64,000 nucleotides of DNA from Duganella dendranthematis (lineage in GTDB: Bacteria; Pseudomonadota; Gammaproteobacteria; Burkholderiales; Burkholderiaceae_D), in the NCBI RefSeq assembly GCF_012849375.1, contig NZ_CP051684.1:1240001-1304000 (forward strand). The letters are read 5' to 3'. Positions 19,215 to 28,168 of this stretch are shown here, piece by piece (the stretch's first letter is position 1; each line of letters begins with the position of its first letter). Made by a program: the position numbers and the translations under genes. The notes below the pieces were generated by a model. It worked only from the letters and a program-made list of their open reading frames with translations, was not told where the DNA came from and ran no database searches.

Positions 19215-19829
19215 CTACTCGCCCTGATCCAGCATGCTGATGCGGACCAGGTCGGCCACATTGTCGACCCCCAGCTTGCTCATCAGGCGCGCCTTGTGGA
19301 CTTCCACCGTGCGCACGCTGATGCCCAGCTCCGGGCCGATGTCGCGGTTGTGCCGCCCCACCACTACCAGCTGCATCACCTCGCGCTCGCGCGGCGTCAA
19401 TTCGCTCAGCAGGCTGACGCTGCGGCTGCGCCGCTGCTGTTCGCTCTGGTTGGTGCGGGCGCGCGACAGGGCTTCGTCGATGGCGCCGATCAGCTTGGCG
19501 TCGTCGAGCGGTTTTTCGAGGAAGTCGACGGCGTCGGCCTTGAACGCCATGCGCGCCGTGCTGACATCGCCATGGCCGCTCATGATCACCACCGGCATGG
19601 TGCAGCCGCGCGCGATCAGCTCCCGTTGCAGGCTCAGCCCGTCCATGCCGGACATGCGGATATCGATCAGCAGCGCGCCGCTCCAGGCCGGCTGCCAGCC
19701 CTGCAGGAAGGCTTCCGCGCTGGCGAACACGGCGGTGCGATAGCCGCGCACGCCCAGCAGCAAGCCCAGCGCATCGCGCACGGCCGGGTCGTCATCGACA
19801 ATGAATACGGTTAAATCATGCTGCAACAT
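19215..19829 (-). CDS. FixJ-family response regulator
   Basis: 204 residues. The receiver domain has the acidic pair DDD near residues 12-14, the phospho-acceptor Asp near 54 in ALLIDIRMSGMDG, the conserved Thr/Ser region VVIMSGHGDVSTA and the Lys in FLEKPLD. A short linker leads to a LuxR/GerE helix-turn-helix (LTPREREVMQLVVVGRHNRDIGPELGISVRTVEVHKARLMSKLGV). FixJ/TodT-type transcription factor. Its start lies inside the end of the upstream kinase gene (14-nt overlap), so it is the kinase's partner. Targets are unknown. Confidence 0.93.
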   Translation of the reverse strand: MLQHDLTVFIVDDDPAVRDALGLLLGVRGYRTAVFASAEAFLQGWQPAWSGALLIDIRMSGMDGLSLQRELIARGCTMPVVIMSGHGDVSTARMAFKADAVDFLEKPLDDAKLIGAIDEALSRARTNQSEQQRRSRSVSLLSELTPREREVMQLVVVGRHNRDIGPELGISVRTVEVHKARLMSKLGVDNVADLVRISMLDQGE

Positions 19830-21477
19830 AGTTCTCCTGACCTTCCACTACGGGGCGCGCCAGCGGCAGCGCCATCCTGAATATACCGTGATCGCCCACC
19901 TCGGCCCAGAGCGAGCCGCCGTGCGCTTCCATGATGGCCCGGCTCAGCACCAGGCCCAGTCCGAGGCCGGTGGCCTTGGACGAGACAAACGGTTCAAACA
20001 AGCGCGCCAGCAATGCCGCCGACACGCCCTTGCCACTATCTTCCACCGACAGCTGCAAACAGCTGCCCTTGCCATGCTTTTTGCTGTCCAGCAGTTGCGC
20101 CGAGACCGTGATGCGGCGCCCGCCCTCGGGCCGCTCCTGCACCGCGTCCAGCGCGTTGGCCAGCAGGTTGCGCAGCACCAGCTCGATCTGCAAACGGTCG
20201 GCCAGCATCGCCAGCGTCGGCATGTCCTCGACCTGCAGCACCACGCCATGCTGGCGCAGCTGGGTAAAGAACTGCTGGCTGACCGACGACACCAGTTGGC
20301 CGGCGTCGACCGGCTCCAGCTTCATGGCGCCGGTGCGGAAAAAATCGCGCAGCCGCCGCACCACTTCCGCCGCCCGGCCCGACTCGGCGATCATGCGCTG
20401 CACCGCGCTTTTCAGCATCTCGCCGCCCTGCCCGCCCTCGTTGCGCTCGATCAGGAATTCGCAGGCCTTGCCGTAGGCGCTGAGCGCCGTCAGCGGCTGG
20501 TTCAGTTCGTGCGCCAGTGCGGCGGCCATCTCGCCGGCCGCCGCCAGCCGCAGCGACTGCTTCAAATCATTCGACACCTGGCGCAACTCGTCGACCACGA
20601 TGCCCAGCGAAAAGCCGACCAGCGCCAGCATCGCATCCAGCATCTGCAGTTCCGGCACCTCGATGTTGACCGCATTATTCCACTTGACCAGGCCGCCGAT
20701 GCCGAGTTGCAGCACAAACACCATCAGCGCCGTGCCGTACAGGCCCTGGCGCGAAGCGGCCCAGATCACCGGCAGGAACAGGAAGTAGAAATGCTTGAAC
20801 TCCGAGGTCGCTATGGTGCCGAACACCAGGTACAGCACGCAGATCGCCAGCGCCAGGTAGCCCAGCGTCTCGTAGTGCCACACGGTCTGGCGCAGCCGCT
20901 GGCGGCCGTCGGCGCTGGACAGCATCCAGATCAGCGGCATCGAGACCAGCACGCCCACCATGTCGCCAATGCCAAAGCGCAGCACCACCGCCACCCATTC
21001 GCCCGGCGGGATCAGCCCGGCCAAGGATAGCAGCGACATATACACCACATCGTTGAGCAGCGTACCGACCACCACAATTAATACCCACTGGAACAGCTTG
21101 TGCCGGCTGTCGAATACGCCGCCGCTGCCGAAAGTGCGCTTGAGCGCAACGCCCAGCAGGCCGTAGCCGATGGTCAGCCACAGCGACAGCAGCAGCGACA
21201 GCGGCAAGCCGGCCGGCATGCCGCGCACCAGCCACTCGCCCAGCATCAGCGCGATAAACCACGGCAGCGCGGCGCGCCAGCCATAGCGCAGCCAGAACAC
21301 CAGCCCCAGCGCCGGGTCCGGATTCCAAGGCGTGATATTCAGGCCATACAAGGGATCGATGTATGTGGCCCAGTCAAATAGCACGTACAAGCCGATAAAC
21401 GCGGGAAACAGCAGATGGCGGGACGGGGAAGGCGCTGTCATACAGGGTGGTTTGTATCGCAATGTATCATTATGCAT
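19816..21477 (-). CDS. MASE1-type membrane sensor histidine kinase
   Basis: 553 residues from the first ATG; an alternative ATG at 21441 gives 541. The N-terminal 300 residues hold about eight hydrophobic segments with the MASE1 look (WNPDPALGLVFWLRYGWRAALPWFIALMLGE...). The HisKA helix has the phospho-His near residue 321 in ALAHELNQPLTALSAYGKAC. An HATPase domain follows, with N-box LRNLLANALDAVQ, DSGKGV and GLGLGLVLSRAI. The ELNQPL form is typical of FixL/DctB-type kinases. It shares an overlapping operon with the FixJ-type regulator. Neither start has a strong ribosome site (the first has GAGG close by). Confidence 0.9.
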   Translation of the reverse strand: MHNDTLRYKPPCMTAPSPSRHLLFPAFIGLYVLFDWATYIDPLYGLNITPWNPDPALGLVFWLRYGWRAALPWFIALMLGEWLVRGMPAGLPLSLLLSLWLTIGYGLLGVALKRTFGSGGVFDSRHKLFQWVLIVVVGTLLNDVVYMSLLSLAGLIPPGEWVAVVLRFGIGDMVGVLVSMPLIWMLSSADGRQRLRQTVWHYETLGYLALAICVLYLVFGTIATSEFKHFYFLFLPVIWAASRQGLYGTALMVFVLQLGIGGLVKWNNAVNIEVPELQMLDAMLALVGFSLGIVVDELRQVSNDLKQSLRLAAAGEMAAALAHELNQPLTALSAYGKACEFLIERNEGGQGGEMLKSAVQRMIAESGRAAEVVRRLRDFFRTGAMKLEPVDAGQLVSSVSQQFFTQLRQHGVVLQVEDMPTLAMLADRLQIELVLRNLLANALDAVQERPEGGRRITVSAQLLDSKKHGKGSCLQLSVEDSGKGVSAALLARLFEPFVSSKATGLGLGLVLSRAIMEAHGGSLWAEVGDHGIFRMALPLARPVVEGQENYVAA

Positions 21478-21580
21478 TGCCTCATTTCATCTTGTCTTGC
21501 ATTTTACAACTAGGTGCAACCCTTATGGCTTAGGCATCGCATCTATACAACAGCGCGTTTATCCAAGATGCAATTATTAA

Positions 21581-21603
21581 GGGTAATTCGTAGATCTTTA
21601 CCC
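21581..21603. promoter_or_regulatory. inverted repeat GGGTAA-N11-TTACCC in a divergent promoter region
   Basis: Perfect six-base arms at 21581-21586 and 21598-21603 in the AT-rich 197-base gap between the histidine kinase and the DUF535 gene. The gap must contain both promoters, and the repeat could be a regulator site, possibly for the neighbouring FixJ-type protein. Only the symmetry supports this. Confidence 0.3.
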
Positions 21604-21674
21604 GAATTTACATTGCGTTACATGCCCACTACCATCGCGACTTGCCCACAAGGCCCCTTTTGGAAGAGTTGACG

Positions 21675-22646
21675 ATGCAGTCCATTACCATCCGCGCCGG
21701 CGCCGCAGGCTTTACCGGCCTGAAACAGTTGCGTGAGACCATTAAACTGTCGCTGCGCGCCCGGCTGCACCGCCACGCCACCTTCGGCTGGCTGGAACTG
21801 CTGAACTCCCATCCGCTGTTTGCCGAACTGGTCAAGGCGCGGCCGCGCCTGATCTACAAAATCTACCGCCCTTACCTGAGCAACACCATGGACGCCAGCC
21901 AGCGTCTGGCGCTGCTGCGCAGCCATTACCGCCACATCTTCCGCCACGGCATGGGGCCGCTGACGGTGCAGGCGGCGCGCCACGCGGTGGTGCTGGCCAC
22001 CATCGCAGGCAAGAGCGGCGTGGCCTACCAGGTGCAGCTGCGCGCCATCGAGCCGATGGAGCGCGAAGGCGAACTGGTGCTGCAACTGCTGCAGGGCGGC
22101 GATCTGGTCTACAGCGCGGCGTTTTCCTTCCTCGACGGCGGCCACGATGGCATGGCGCTGGGCATCGGCTGCATGCAGGGACCGAAGGGCGAAAGCGGCC
22201 TGCAACTGATCAAGGACGCCACCCGCGAGCTGCATGGCTTGCGGCCGAAGAATCTGATGGTCAAGCTGCTGAGCCAGATCGCCCACGACCACGATTGCGC
22301 TGCGCTGCGCCTGGTCGGCAATGCCAACCGCGCGGTGTGCGGCGCCACCCGCCAGGGCAAGGTGCACGCGGATTACGATGCGCTGTGGCAGGAACTGGGC
22401 GCCGTGGCGCGCAGCGACGGCGATTATGCACTGGCCAGCGAAGCGATCTGCGCGCCGGACCTGAACGCGATTGCGTCGAAGAAACGTTCGGAAGCGCGCA
22501 AGCGCCATGAAACGCTGTGCGAACTGGCGCAGGCGGTGGCGGTGAGCCTGCACGCGCCGCGCATCGAGGCGGTGCAGCAGCAGGTGCTGACGGTGCCGGT
22601 TTTCCTGCCTATGGCAGAGGAAGCCGAGAAGTACGCCCTCGCTTGA
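21675..22646 (+). CDS. DUF535 (VirK/YbjX-like) protein
   Basis: 323 residues from ATG 21675, which has GGAAGAG upstream; an in-frame TTG at 21642 is less likely. The middle and C-terminal parts carry the DUF535 pattern: RLALLRSHYRHIF, ELVLQLLQGGDLVYSAAFSFLDG, ALGIGCMQGPKGESGLQLIKDATRELHGLRPKNLMVKLLSQIA and RLVGNANRAV. Members include VirK of Shigella/Salmonella and E. coli YbjX, tied to virulence or envelope stress but without a known activity. No signal peptide or membrane segment is visible. Stands alone. Confidence 0.85.
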   Translation: MQSITIRAGAAGFTGLKQLRETIKLSLRARLHRHATFGWLELLNSHPLFAELVKARPRLIYKIYRPYLSNTMDASQRLALLRSHYRHIFRHGMGPLTVQAARHAVVLATIAGKSGVAYQVQLRAIEPMEREGELVLQLLQGGDLVYSAAFSFLDGGHDGMALGIGCMQGPKGESGLQLIKDATRELHGLRPKNLMVKLLSQIAHDHDCAALRLVGNANRAVCGATRQGKVHADYDALWQELGAVARSDGDYALASEAICAPDLNAIASKKRSEARKRHETLCELAQAVAVSLHAPRIEAVQQQVLTVPVFLPMAEEAEKYALA

Positions 22647-22688
22647 TGAAATCCGCTACCATGGGTTTTTCGTCAGAGGAGAATCACC

Positions 22689-22922
22689 ATGCGTGTGGAC
22701 ATTTATAGCCGCGAAGAAGCACAAGGCAAGCATACCTATCTGGCTGTGCCGGAAGGTAAACCGATTCCGGAAGAAGCCACCAACACCGACTGGCATGCGG
22801 AAGCGCAGCACGTGGAAATCGACGACGGCCAGGACACGCTGCCCAAATACCATATCGACCAGCCGCTGGCACAGATCGGCGCCAAGGGTTACGCCATTAC
22901 CGGCGTCAGTGCCCAGTTCTAA
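22689..22922 (+). CDS. small conserved protein, DUF6139-like
   Basis: 77 residues, acidic, no signal or membrane segment. The sequence opens MRVDIYSREEAQGKHTYLAV and ends with an AKGYAITG segment. It contains PIPEEATNTDW, a pattern I recall from small DUF6139 proteins of Burkholderiales. AGGAGA stands eight bases before the ATG. Function unknown. Monocistronic, followed by two palindromes. Confidence 0.8.
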   Translation: MRVDIYSREEAQGKHTYLAVPEGKPIPEEATNTDWHAEAQHVEIDDGQDTLPKYHIDQPLAQIGAKGYAITGVSAQF

Positions 22923-22931
22923 AAGCTGACG

Positions 22932-23003
22932 GCGCCGGCGCAACCCGCACGGCGCCGGCGCCAGGGACTCGGCGTCCCCGTCTGACCCCGTACGGGGTCA
23001 GAC
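22932..23003. repeat. GC-rich stem and perfect 24-bp palindrome
   Basis: First a pair of GGCGCCGGCG copies (22931-22940 and 22951-22960), then a perfect palindrome at 22980-23003 built of GTCTGACCCCGT and its reverse complement. It lies between the convergent DUF6139-like gene and dnaE and could end transcription on either side, though T-runs are missing. I recall very similar GTCTGACCCCG palindromes in intergenic regions of Oxalobacteraceae, but cannot check that here. Confidence 0.6.
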
Positions 23004-23017
23004 CCTTGTGTCCGGTG

Positions 23018-26000
23018 TCAATATTCGACCGCGACTTCGCGTGCGCCCAGCACCTGCTGCAACGCCAGCTGCAACTCATCCGACGGCGCCACGCGCCACC
23101 CTTCCCCCAACTGCAACACACAGCTGACGCCCTGCGGCTGAATGCGCGCCGAAATCGGCAAGCCATCGGTCTGGCGGTACGGCGCCAGCACTTCCGCCAC
23201 CTTCTTCGCATCGACCGAGACCGGCAACGCCATGCTCAGCTGCTTGCCGTGCTTGACGCGCGACGAGATGATGTCGAACACTTTTTCAGCCGAAATCCGC
23301 AAGCCGCCGTTGAAGCGGTCCTCCGACACCTTGCCGATCACCGCCAGGAATTCATCTTCCTTGAACATATGCTTGTGTTCCTCGAACACCTCGGCATACA
23401 CGGTCACTTCCACCACCGCGCTCTTGTCGTCCAGCGTGACGATCAGGATCTTGCCGCGCTGGGTCATCTGCGGACGGATGCCGGTGATGACGCCGCACAG
23501 CATACGCGGATCGCGCGACGGCTCCAGGTCGGCCAGCTTGGTGCGCGAGAAGCGCCGCGCTTCCGGCGCGAACGAATCGAACATGTGGCCGGACAGGTAG
23601 AAGCCCAGCGCCATCTTTTCCTCAGCCAGCCGCTGGCGGTCGGTGAAGGGCGTGGCCTTGACGTAGTCCGGCGGCGGTTCGAGGTCGCTGTCGTCGCCGC
23701 CAAACAGGCTGACCTGGTTGGCCGACTTGGCCTGCTGGTCGGCATATTCCATCGCGAAGCTGACCGAGGCCAGCAGCACGGCGCGGTCAACGCCCAGGCA
23801 GTCGAAGGCGCCGGCGCGGATCAGCGATTCGATGGTGCGGCGGTTGATCTGCTTCTTGTCGACGCGCTTGCAGAAATCGAACAGGCTGGTGAACGGACCG
23901 TCGGCATTGCGCGCGGCGATGATCGCCTCGATCGCGTTCTGGCCCGCACCCTTGCAGGCGCCCAGGCCGTAACGGATCTGCGTGACCTTCTTGCCGGTGA
24001 CCGACGGCGGCGGGCCGTCCGGCATGAAGCGGAAGTCGGACTTGTTGATGTCCGGCGGCAGGATGGTCAGGCCGCAGATGTCGATCGAGTCCTCGACCAG
24101 AATCTTGACCTTCTCGGTGTCCTCCATCGCCAGCGACATATTGGCTGCCATGAAAGCGGCCGGATGGTGCGCCTTCAGGTAGGCCGTGTGATACGACAGC
24201 AGCGCGTAGGCGGCCGCGTGCGATTTGTTGAAGCCGTAGCCCGCGAACTTCTCCATCAAGTCGAAGATCTCGTCGGCTTTTTGCGTGCTCAGGCCATCCT
24301 TGGCGGCGCCGGCGCGGAAGATCTCGCGGTGCTCGGCCATCTCCTCGGCTTTTTTCTTACCCATCGCGCGGCGCAGCATGTCGGCGCCGCCCAGCGAGTA
24401 GCCGCCGACGATCTGCGCCATCTGCATCACCTGCTCCTGATACACCATGATGCCGTAGGTTTCGGACAGAATCGATTCGGTGCGCGGATCGGGATAGTCG
24501 AACTTTTCACCGTGCTTGCGCTTGCAGAAGTCGGGGATCAGGTCCATCGGGCCCGGACGGTACAGCGCCACCAGCGCGATAATGTCCTCGAAGCGGTCGG
24601 GACGCGCATCCTTCAGCATGCCCTGCATGCCGCGCGACTCCAGCTGGAATACCGCGACCGTCTTGGCCTTGGTCAGCAGGTCGTATGAAGGACGGTCATT
24701 CAGCGGCAGCTTGGACAGGTCGAAATCTTTTTCCTCCGGATCGAGCGCCTTGATGTAGCGCACCGCGCGGTCGAGAATGGTCAGCGTGGTCAGACCCAAG
24801 AAGTCGAACTTGACCAGGCCCACGGCCTCCACGTCGTCCTTGTCGTACTGCGACACCACGCCGCCGTCGCCGCCCTGCGTGTACAGCGGACAGAAATCGG
24901 TTAGCTTGCCCGGCGCGATCAGCACGCCACCGGCGTGCATGCCGATGTTACGGGTGATGCCTTCGACCTGTTGCGCCAGGTCCAGCAGCTGCGCCACTTC
25001 TTCCTCGTTCTGCTGGCGCTCCTTGAGCATCGGCTCTTCCTCGATCGCCTCGGCAATCGACACCGGCTTGCCCGGCTTGAACGGAATCAGCTTGGAGACG
25101 CCGTCGCAGAAGTTGTAGCCGAAATCCATCACGCGGCCGACGTCGCGGATCGCGCCCTTGGCCGCCATGGTACCGAACGTGGCGATCTGCGACACCGCGT
25201 CGCGGCCGTACAGATCCTTCACGTGCTGGATCACCAGCTCGCGCTTTTCCTGGCAGAAGTCAATATCGAAGTCGGGCATCGACACCCGCTCAGGGTTGAG
25301 GAAACGCTCGAACAGCAGGTTGTACTTCAGCGGATCCAGATCGGTAATCTTCAGCGCATACGCCACCAGCGAACCGGCGCCCGAACCGCGGCCCGGGCCG
25401 ATCGGCACATCGTTGTTCTTGCCCCACTGGATAAACTCGGCCACGATCAGGAAGTAGCCGGGGAACTTCATGTTGATGATGGTGTTGTTCTCGAACTCCA
25501 GCCGCTCCTCGTAGCGCTGGCGGTTGGCCTCGCGCTTGACCGGGTCCGGATACAGCTGCTCCAGCCGCTCCTCCAGACCCTTCCTGGTTTCGGCACGCAG
25601 GAAATCGTCGATGGTCATGCCAGGCGTCGGGAAGTTCGGCAGCTGCGGCTTGCCCAGGGTCAGCGTCAGATTGCAGCGCTTGGCGATTTCCACCGAATTC
25701 TGCAACGCGGCCGGCAGGTCGTGGAACAGCTCGGCCATCTCGGCCTGCGTCAGGAAGCGCATCTGCTCGTTGAAGCGCTTGACGCGCTTGGCGTTGGCCA
25801 GCATCTCGCCCTCGGCGATACAGACGCGCGCCTCGTGGGCGATGTACTCGTCCTTGCTGACAAACTGCACCGGATGGGTCGCCACTACCGGCAGACCCAG
25901 CTTGGCCGCCAGCGCGATCGAGTGGCGTACCTGCATCTCCTGGTTGGCCTGACCGGCGCGCTGGATCTCGATGTAGAAATGGCCGGGGAACAGCGCCGCC

Positions 26001-26575
26001 CACTTCTGTGCGTTGGCTTCGGCCAGCGCCGGGTTGCCGTTTTCGATGGCGGTGCCGATGTCGCCGAAATGGGCGCCGGACAGCACGATCAGGCCGTTGG
26101 CCGGGTTGTCGTCGGGCAGCAGCGCATAGGTCTTGGAGGTCAGCTCGGCCAGCCATTCGGTACGGATCTCGGCCCGGCCCTTGTACTGGTTGGTCAGCCA
26201 GGCTTGCGACAGCAGCTCGCACAGCTGCAGATAGCCCATGCGGTTCTTGGCGAACAGCATCAGGCGCGACGGCTTGTCGCGGTTGTCGTCATTGGTGATC
26301 CAGACATCGACGCCGACCACCGGCTTGATGCCCTTGCCGCGCGCCGCCTTGTAGAACTTGACCATGCCGAACATATTGGCAAGATCGGTGACCGCCAGCG
26401 CGCCCTGCTTGTCCTTGACAGCCTGCTTGATCAGATCGTCGATGCGCACCAGCCCGTCGACGATGGAATACTCCGAATGGACGCGCAAATGGACAAAAGA
26501 CGGTCCCACCGGCGCCACGGCACTGCCGGCTACTGCTTGTTCATTTGCTACCACTGGGTGTACTACCTGGTTCAT
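23018..26575 (-). CDS. dnaE: DNA polymerase III alpha subunit
   Basis: 1185 residues, close to the E. coli length. The N-terminal PHP domain begins FVHLRVHSEYSIVDGLVRIDD. The palm has the catalytic pair in MPDFDIDFCQEKR near residue 433. The fingers contain GFNKSHAAAYALLSYHTAYLKAHHPAAFMAA, a helix-hairpin-helix region follows (RYGLGACKGAGQNAIEAI), and the OB-fold near residues 1010-1080 has LCGVITGIRPQMTQRGKILIVTLDD. It is the replicative polymerase subunit of the holoenzyme. The ATG is followed by about 25 non-conserved residues before the PHP domain, so a slightly later start is conceivable. Confidence 0.97.
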   Translation of the reverse strand: MNQVVHPVVANEQAVAGSAVAPVGPSFVHLRVHSEYSIVDGLVRIDDLIKQAVKDKQGALAVTDLANMFGMVKFYKAARGKGIKPVVGVDVWITNDDNRDKPSRLMLFAKNRMGYLQLCELLSQAWLTNQYKGRAEIRTEWLAELTSKTYALLPDDNPANGLIVLSGAHFGDIGTAIENGNPALAEANAQKWAALFPGHFYIEIQRAGQANQEMQVRHSIALAAKLGLPVVATHPVQFVSKDEYIAHEARVCIAEGEMLANAKRVKRFNEQMRFLTQAEMAELFHDLPAALQNSVEIAKRCNLTLTLGKPQLPNFPTPGMTIDDFLRAETRKGLEERLEQLYPDPVKREANRQRYEERLEFENNTIINMKFPGYFLIVAEFIQWGKNNDVPIGPGRGSGAGSLVAYALKITDLDPLKYNLLFERFLNPERVSMPDFDIDFCQEKRELVIQHVKDLYGRDAVSQIATFGTMAAKGAIRDVGRVMDFGYNFCDGVSKLIPFKPGKPVSIAEAIEEEPMLKERQQNEEEVAQLLDLAQQVEGITRNIGMHAGGVLIAPGKLTDFCPLYTQGGDGGVVSQYDKDDVEAVGLVKFDFLGLTTLTILDRAVRYIKALDPEEKDFDLSKLPLNDRPSYDLLTKAKTVAVFQLESRGMQGMLKDARPDRFEDIIALVALYRPGPMDLIPDFCKRKHGEKFDYPDPRTESILSETYGIMVYQEQVMQMAQIVGGYSLGGADMLRRAMGKKKAEEMAEHREIFRAGAAKDGLSTQKADEIFDLMEKFAGYGFNKSHAAAYALLSYHTAYLKAHHPAAFMAANMSLAMEDTEKVKILVEDSIDICGLTILPPDINKSDFRFMPDGPPPSVTGKKVTQIRYGLGACKGAGQNAIEAIIAARNADGPFTSLFDFCKRVDKKQINRRTIESLIRAGAFDCLGVDRAVLLASVSFAMEYADQQAKSANQVSLFGGDDSDLEPPPDYVKATPFTDRQRLAEEKMALGFYLSGHMFDSFAPEARRFSRTKLADLEPSRDPRMLCGVITGIRPQMTQRGKILIVTLDDKSAVVEVTVYAEVFEEHKHMFKEDEFLAVIGKVSEDRFNGGLRISAEKVFDIISSRVKHGKQLSMALPVSVDAKKVAEVLAPYRQTDGLPISARIQPQGVSCVLQLGEGWRVAPSDELQLALQQVLGAREVAVEY

Positions 26576-26643
26576 ATGCGACTCAAGGCTGGTTCAATAA
26601 CCCCCTATTTTACCGCGCAGCGGCCCGGACCGATAAATCTGAT

Positions 26644-26925
26644 TCAGCCAGACCGTTTGATATCGCGATAAAAATTCTCGTGCGGTCCGACCGCCTCTAA
26701 ATAGATCAGCTGGATGCCCTCATCCAGGGTATAACCGAGCAGATAAAGCTGCCCGCCGCTGCGGAACTTGTGGAGAAAGAGCGCGGCCAGATCACCTTTT
26801 TTTCGCTCCCCCACGTGCGGATCTGCCTGCACCGCCGCCACGGCGATGTCGACATCGCCGGCTGTGTTGTCGTGCAGTTTTTTATACTGCCTGGCAAATC
26901 GTCTGGTCTGCCGCACCGCCCACAT
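26644..26925 (-). CDS. RelE/ParE-family toxin
   Basis: 93 residues, basic: RRFARQYKKLH at the start, then GERKKGDLAALFLHKFRSGGQLYLLGYTL and the C-terminal EAVGPHENFYRDIKR. This is the compact RelE/ParE fold of type II toxins, a ribosome-dependent nuclease or gyrase inhibitor; which of the two cannot be decided from sequence. Its ATG overlaps the antitoxin stop by one base (TAATG), as is usual for antitoxin-first pairs. Confidence 0.85.
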   Translation of the reverse strand: MWAVRQTRRFARQYKKLHDNTAGDVDIAVAAVQADPHVGERKKGDLAALFLHKFRSGGQLYLLGYTLDEGIQLIYLEAVGPHENFYRDIKRSG

Positions 26926-27161
26926 TATTTGCCCGGGCTACTGCGCGGCACAAACGGTTGCGCATCCTCGCGCGGCTCCGAGAGCGAAGCCAACGACTCG
27001 GCAATAAAGCCGACAGGTAAATCAGGATTGTCCAGCGCAGCCCGCCCCACCCTCGCCCAGAACTCGATTTGCCCGGCGATGGAACGATGCTCTATCGCCG
27101 CATCCTGCCTGGCCTGCTCATACAGCTGCTGATTGATACGAATCGATGTACTCCCCGCCAT
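26925..27161 (-). CDS. ParD-like antitoxin
   Basis: 78 residues from ATG 27161, which has a strong GGAGG seven bases upstream; a longer in-frame reading to 27308 would run through the operator and is rejected. The N-terminal part (STSIRINQQLYEQARQDAAIEHRSIAGQIEFWARVGRAAL) reads as a ribbon-helix-helix DNA-binding domain of the ParD-like family. The C-terminal tail (SEPREDAQPFVPRS) would wrap the toxin. First gene of a two-gene operon, with a palindromic operator just upstream. Confidence 0.85.
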   Translation of the reverse strand: MAGSTSIRINQQLYEQARQDAAIEHRSIAGQIEFWARVGRAALDNPDLPVGFIAESLASLSEPREDAQPFVPRSSPGK

Positions 27162-27172
27162 CGCAACCTCCG

Positions 27173-27190
27173 TTACCACATTTGTGGTAA
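27173..27190. promoter_or_regulatory. palindromic toxin-antitoxin operator
   Basis: TTACCACA-TT-TGTGGTAA, perfect eight-base arms, 12 bases before the antitoxin ATG. Antitoxins of the ribbon-helix-helix type bind such palindromes to repress their own operon. The site is also next to the promoter of the divergent trhO gene. Confidence 0.75.
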
Positions 27191-27211
27191 TAATCTTAGC
27201 ACCAGAACGCG

Positions 27212-27217
27212 TATAAT
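27212..27217 (+). promoter_or_regulatory. trhO promoter -10 element
   Basis: Perfect TATAAT ending 29 bases before the trhO ATG. No good -35 is present at 17 bases; that position (27189-27194) abuts the toxin-antitoxin palindrome. Confidence 0.6.
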
Positions 27218-27246
27218 GTCGCCTTTCCCTTTTTGATCTCACCATC

Positions 27247-28122
27247 ATGCAAGCTAATACTGCTTTACAAGCTGAAGCGCATGCTGGCGCTGCTCCGCAC
27301 GTCAACATCGCCGCCTACAAATTCATCACCTTCGACGACACCGAGGCGATGCGCCCGCAGTACCAGGACATCTGCAATCGCCTGGGCCTGAAAGGCACCA
27401 TCCTGTTGACGCCGGAAGGGATCAATATGTTCCTGTCCGGCCCGCGCGGCAATATCGACGAATTCCTGGCCTGGGTCCGCAGCGACGCCCGCTTCGCCGA
27501 CCTGGAAGTGAAAGAAAGCCTGTCGGCCGAACAGTCGCACAAGCGCATGCTGGTCAAGATCAAAAAAGAAATCATCACCATGCGCATGCCGCTGATCAAG
27601 CCGGAAGACGGCCGCGCGCCGTTCGTCGAAGCCCAGACGCTCAAGCGCTGGCTGGACAACGGCGTCGACGACAACGGCAAGCCGGTGGTGATGGTCGACA
27701 CCCGCAACGATTTTGAAGTGGACGTCGGCACCTTCGACAACACGGTCGACTACCGCATCAAGAAGTTCACCGAATTCCCGGATCTGATCGCCGCCCACAA
27801 GGACGACTTTGAAGGCAAGACCGTGGTCACCTTCTGCACCGGCGGCATCCGCTGCGAAAAAGCCGCGATCCACATGCAGAACATCGGCTACGACAACGTC
27901 TACCAGCTCGAAGGCGGCATCCTCAAGTACTTCGAGGAAGTCGGCGGCGCCCACTACACCGGCGACTGCTTCGTGTTCGACTACCGCACCGCGCTCAACC
28001 CGCAGCTGCAACCGACCGAAACCGTGCAATGCTTCGTCTGCCGCGCCGTGGTCACCCCGCGCCAGCAGCTGGCGCCGGAATACGTCTACGAGAAATCATG
28101 CCCGGCCTGCTACGGCAAATAA
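27247..28122 (+). CDS. trhO: tRNA uridine(34) hydroxylase TrhO (rhodanese-like)
   Basis: 291 residues. The N-terminal ferredoxin-like domain is the YceA type (FKFIT-like start [38 protein letters not shown]). The central rhodanese domain has the active-site loop [12 protein letters not shown] near residue 196, and the Cys-rich C-terminal part has [10 protein letters not shown] and CPACYGK. TrhO makes 5-hydroxyuridine at the wobble base of tRNAs in an oxygen-dependent way. Usual length is about 300-350. The gene is single, with a -10 TATAAT upstream and a terminator downstream. Confidence 0.93.
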   Translation: MQANTALQAEAHAGAAPHVNIAAYKFITFDDTEAMRPQYQDICNRLGLKGTILLTPEGINMFLSGPRGNIDEFLAWVRSDARFADLEVKESLSAEQSHKRMLVKIKKEIITMRMPLIKPEDGRAPFVEAQTLKRWLDNGVDDNGKPVVMVDTRNDFEVDVGTFDNTVDYRIKKFTEFPDLIAAHKDDFEGKTVVTFCTGGIRCEKAAIHMQNIGYDNVYQLEGGILKYFEEVGGAHYTGDCFVFDYRTALNPQLQPTETVQCFVCRAVVTPRQQLAPEYVYEKSCPACYGK

Positions 28123-28137
28123 GCCGGCGCCCCGCAA

Positions 28138-28168
28138 AAAAAATCCTCGCCGTGGCGAGGATTTTTTC
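28138..28168. terminator. bidirectional rho-independent terminator
   Basis: AATCCTCGC (28142-28150) / GCGAGGATT (28155-28163) with a four-base loop, A-run before and T-run after. Shared by trhO on the + strand and the type I secretion operon on the minus strand, which converge here. Confidence 0.92.

Noticed and set aside
27162..27308. N-terminal extension of 49 residues on the antitoxin
   Set aside because: It would run through the palindromic operator and the trhO start; ATG 27161 has a strong ribosome site.
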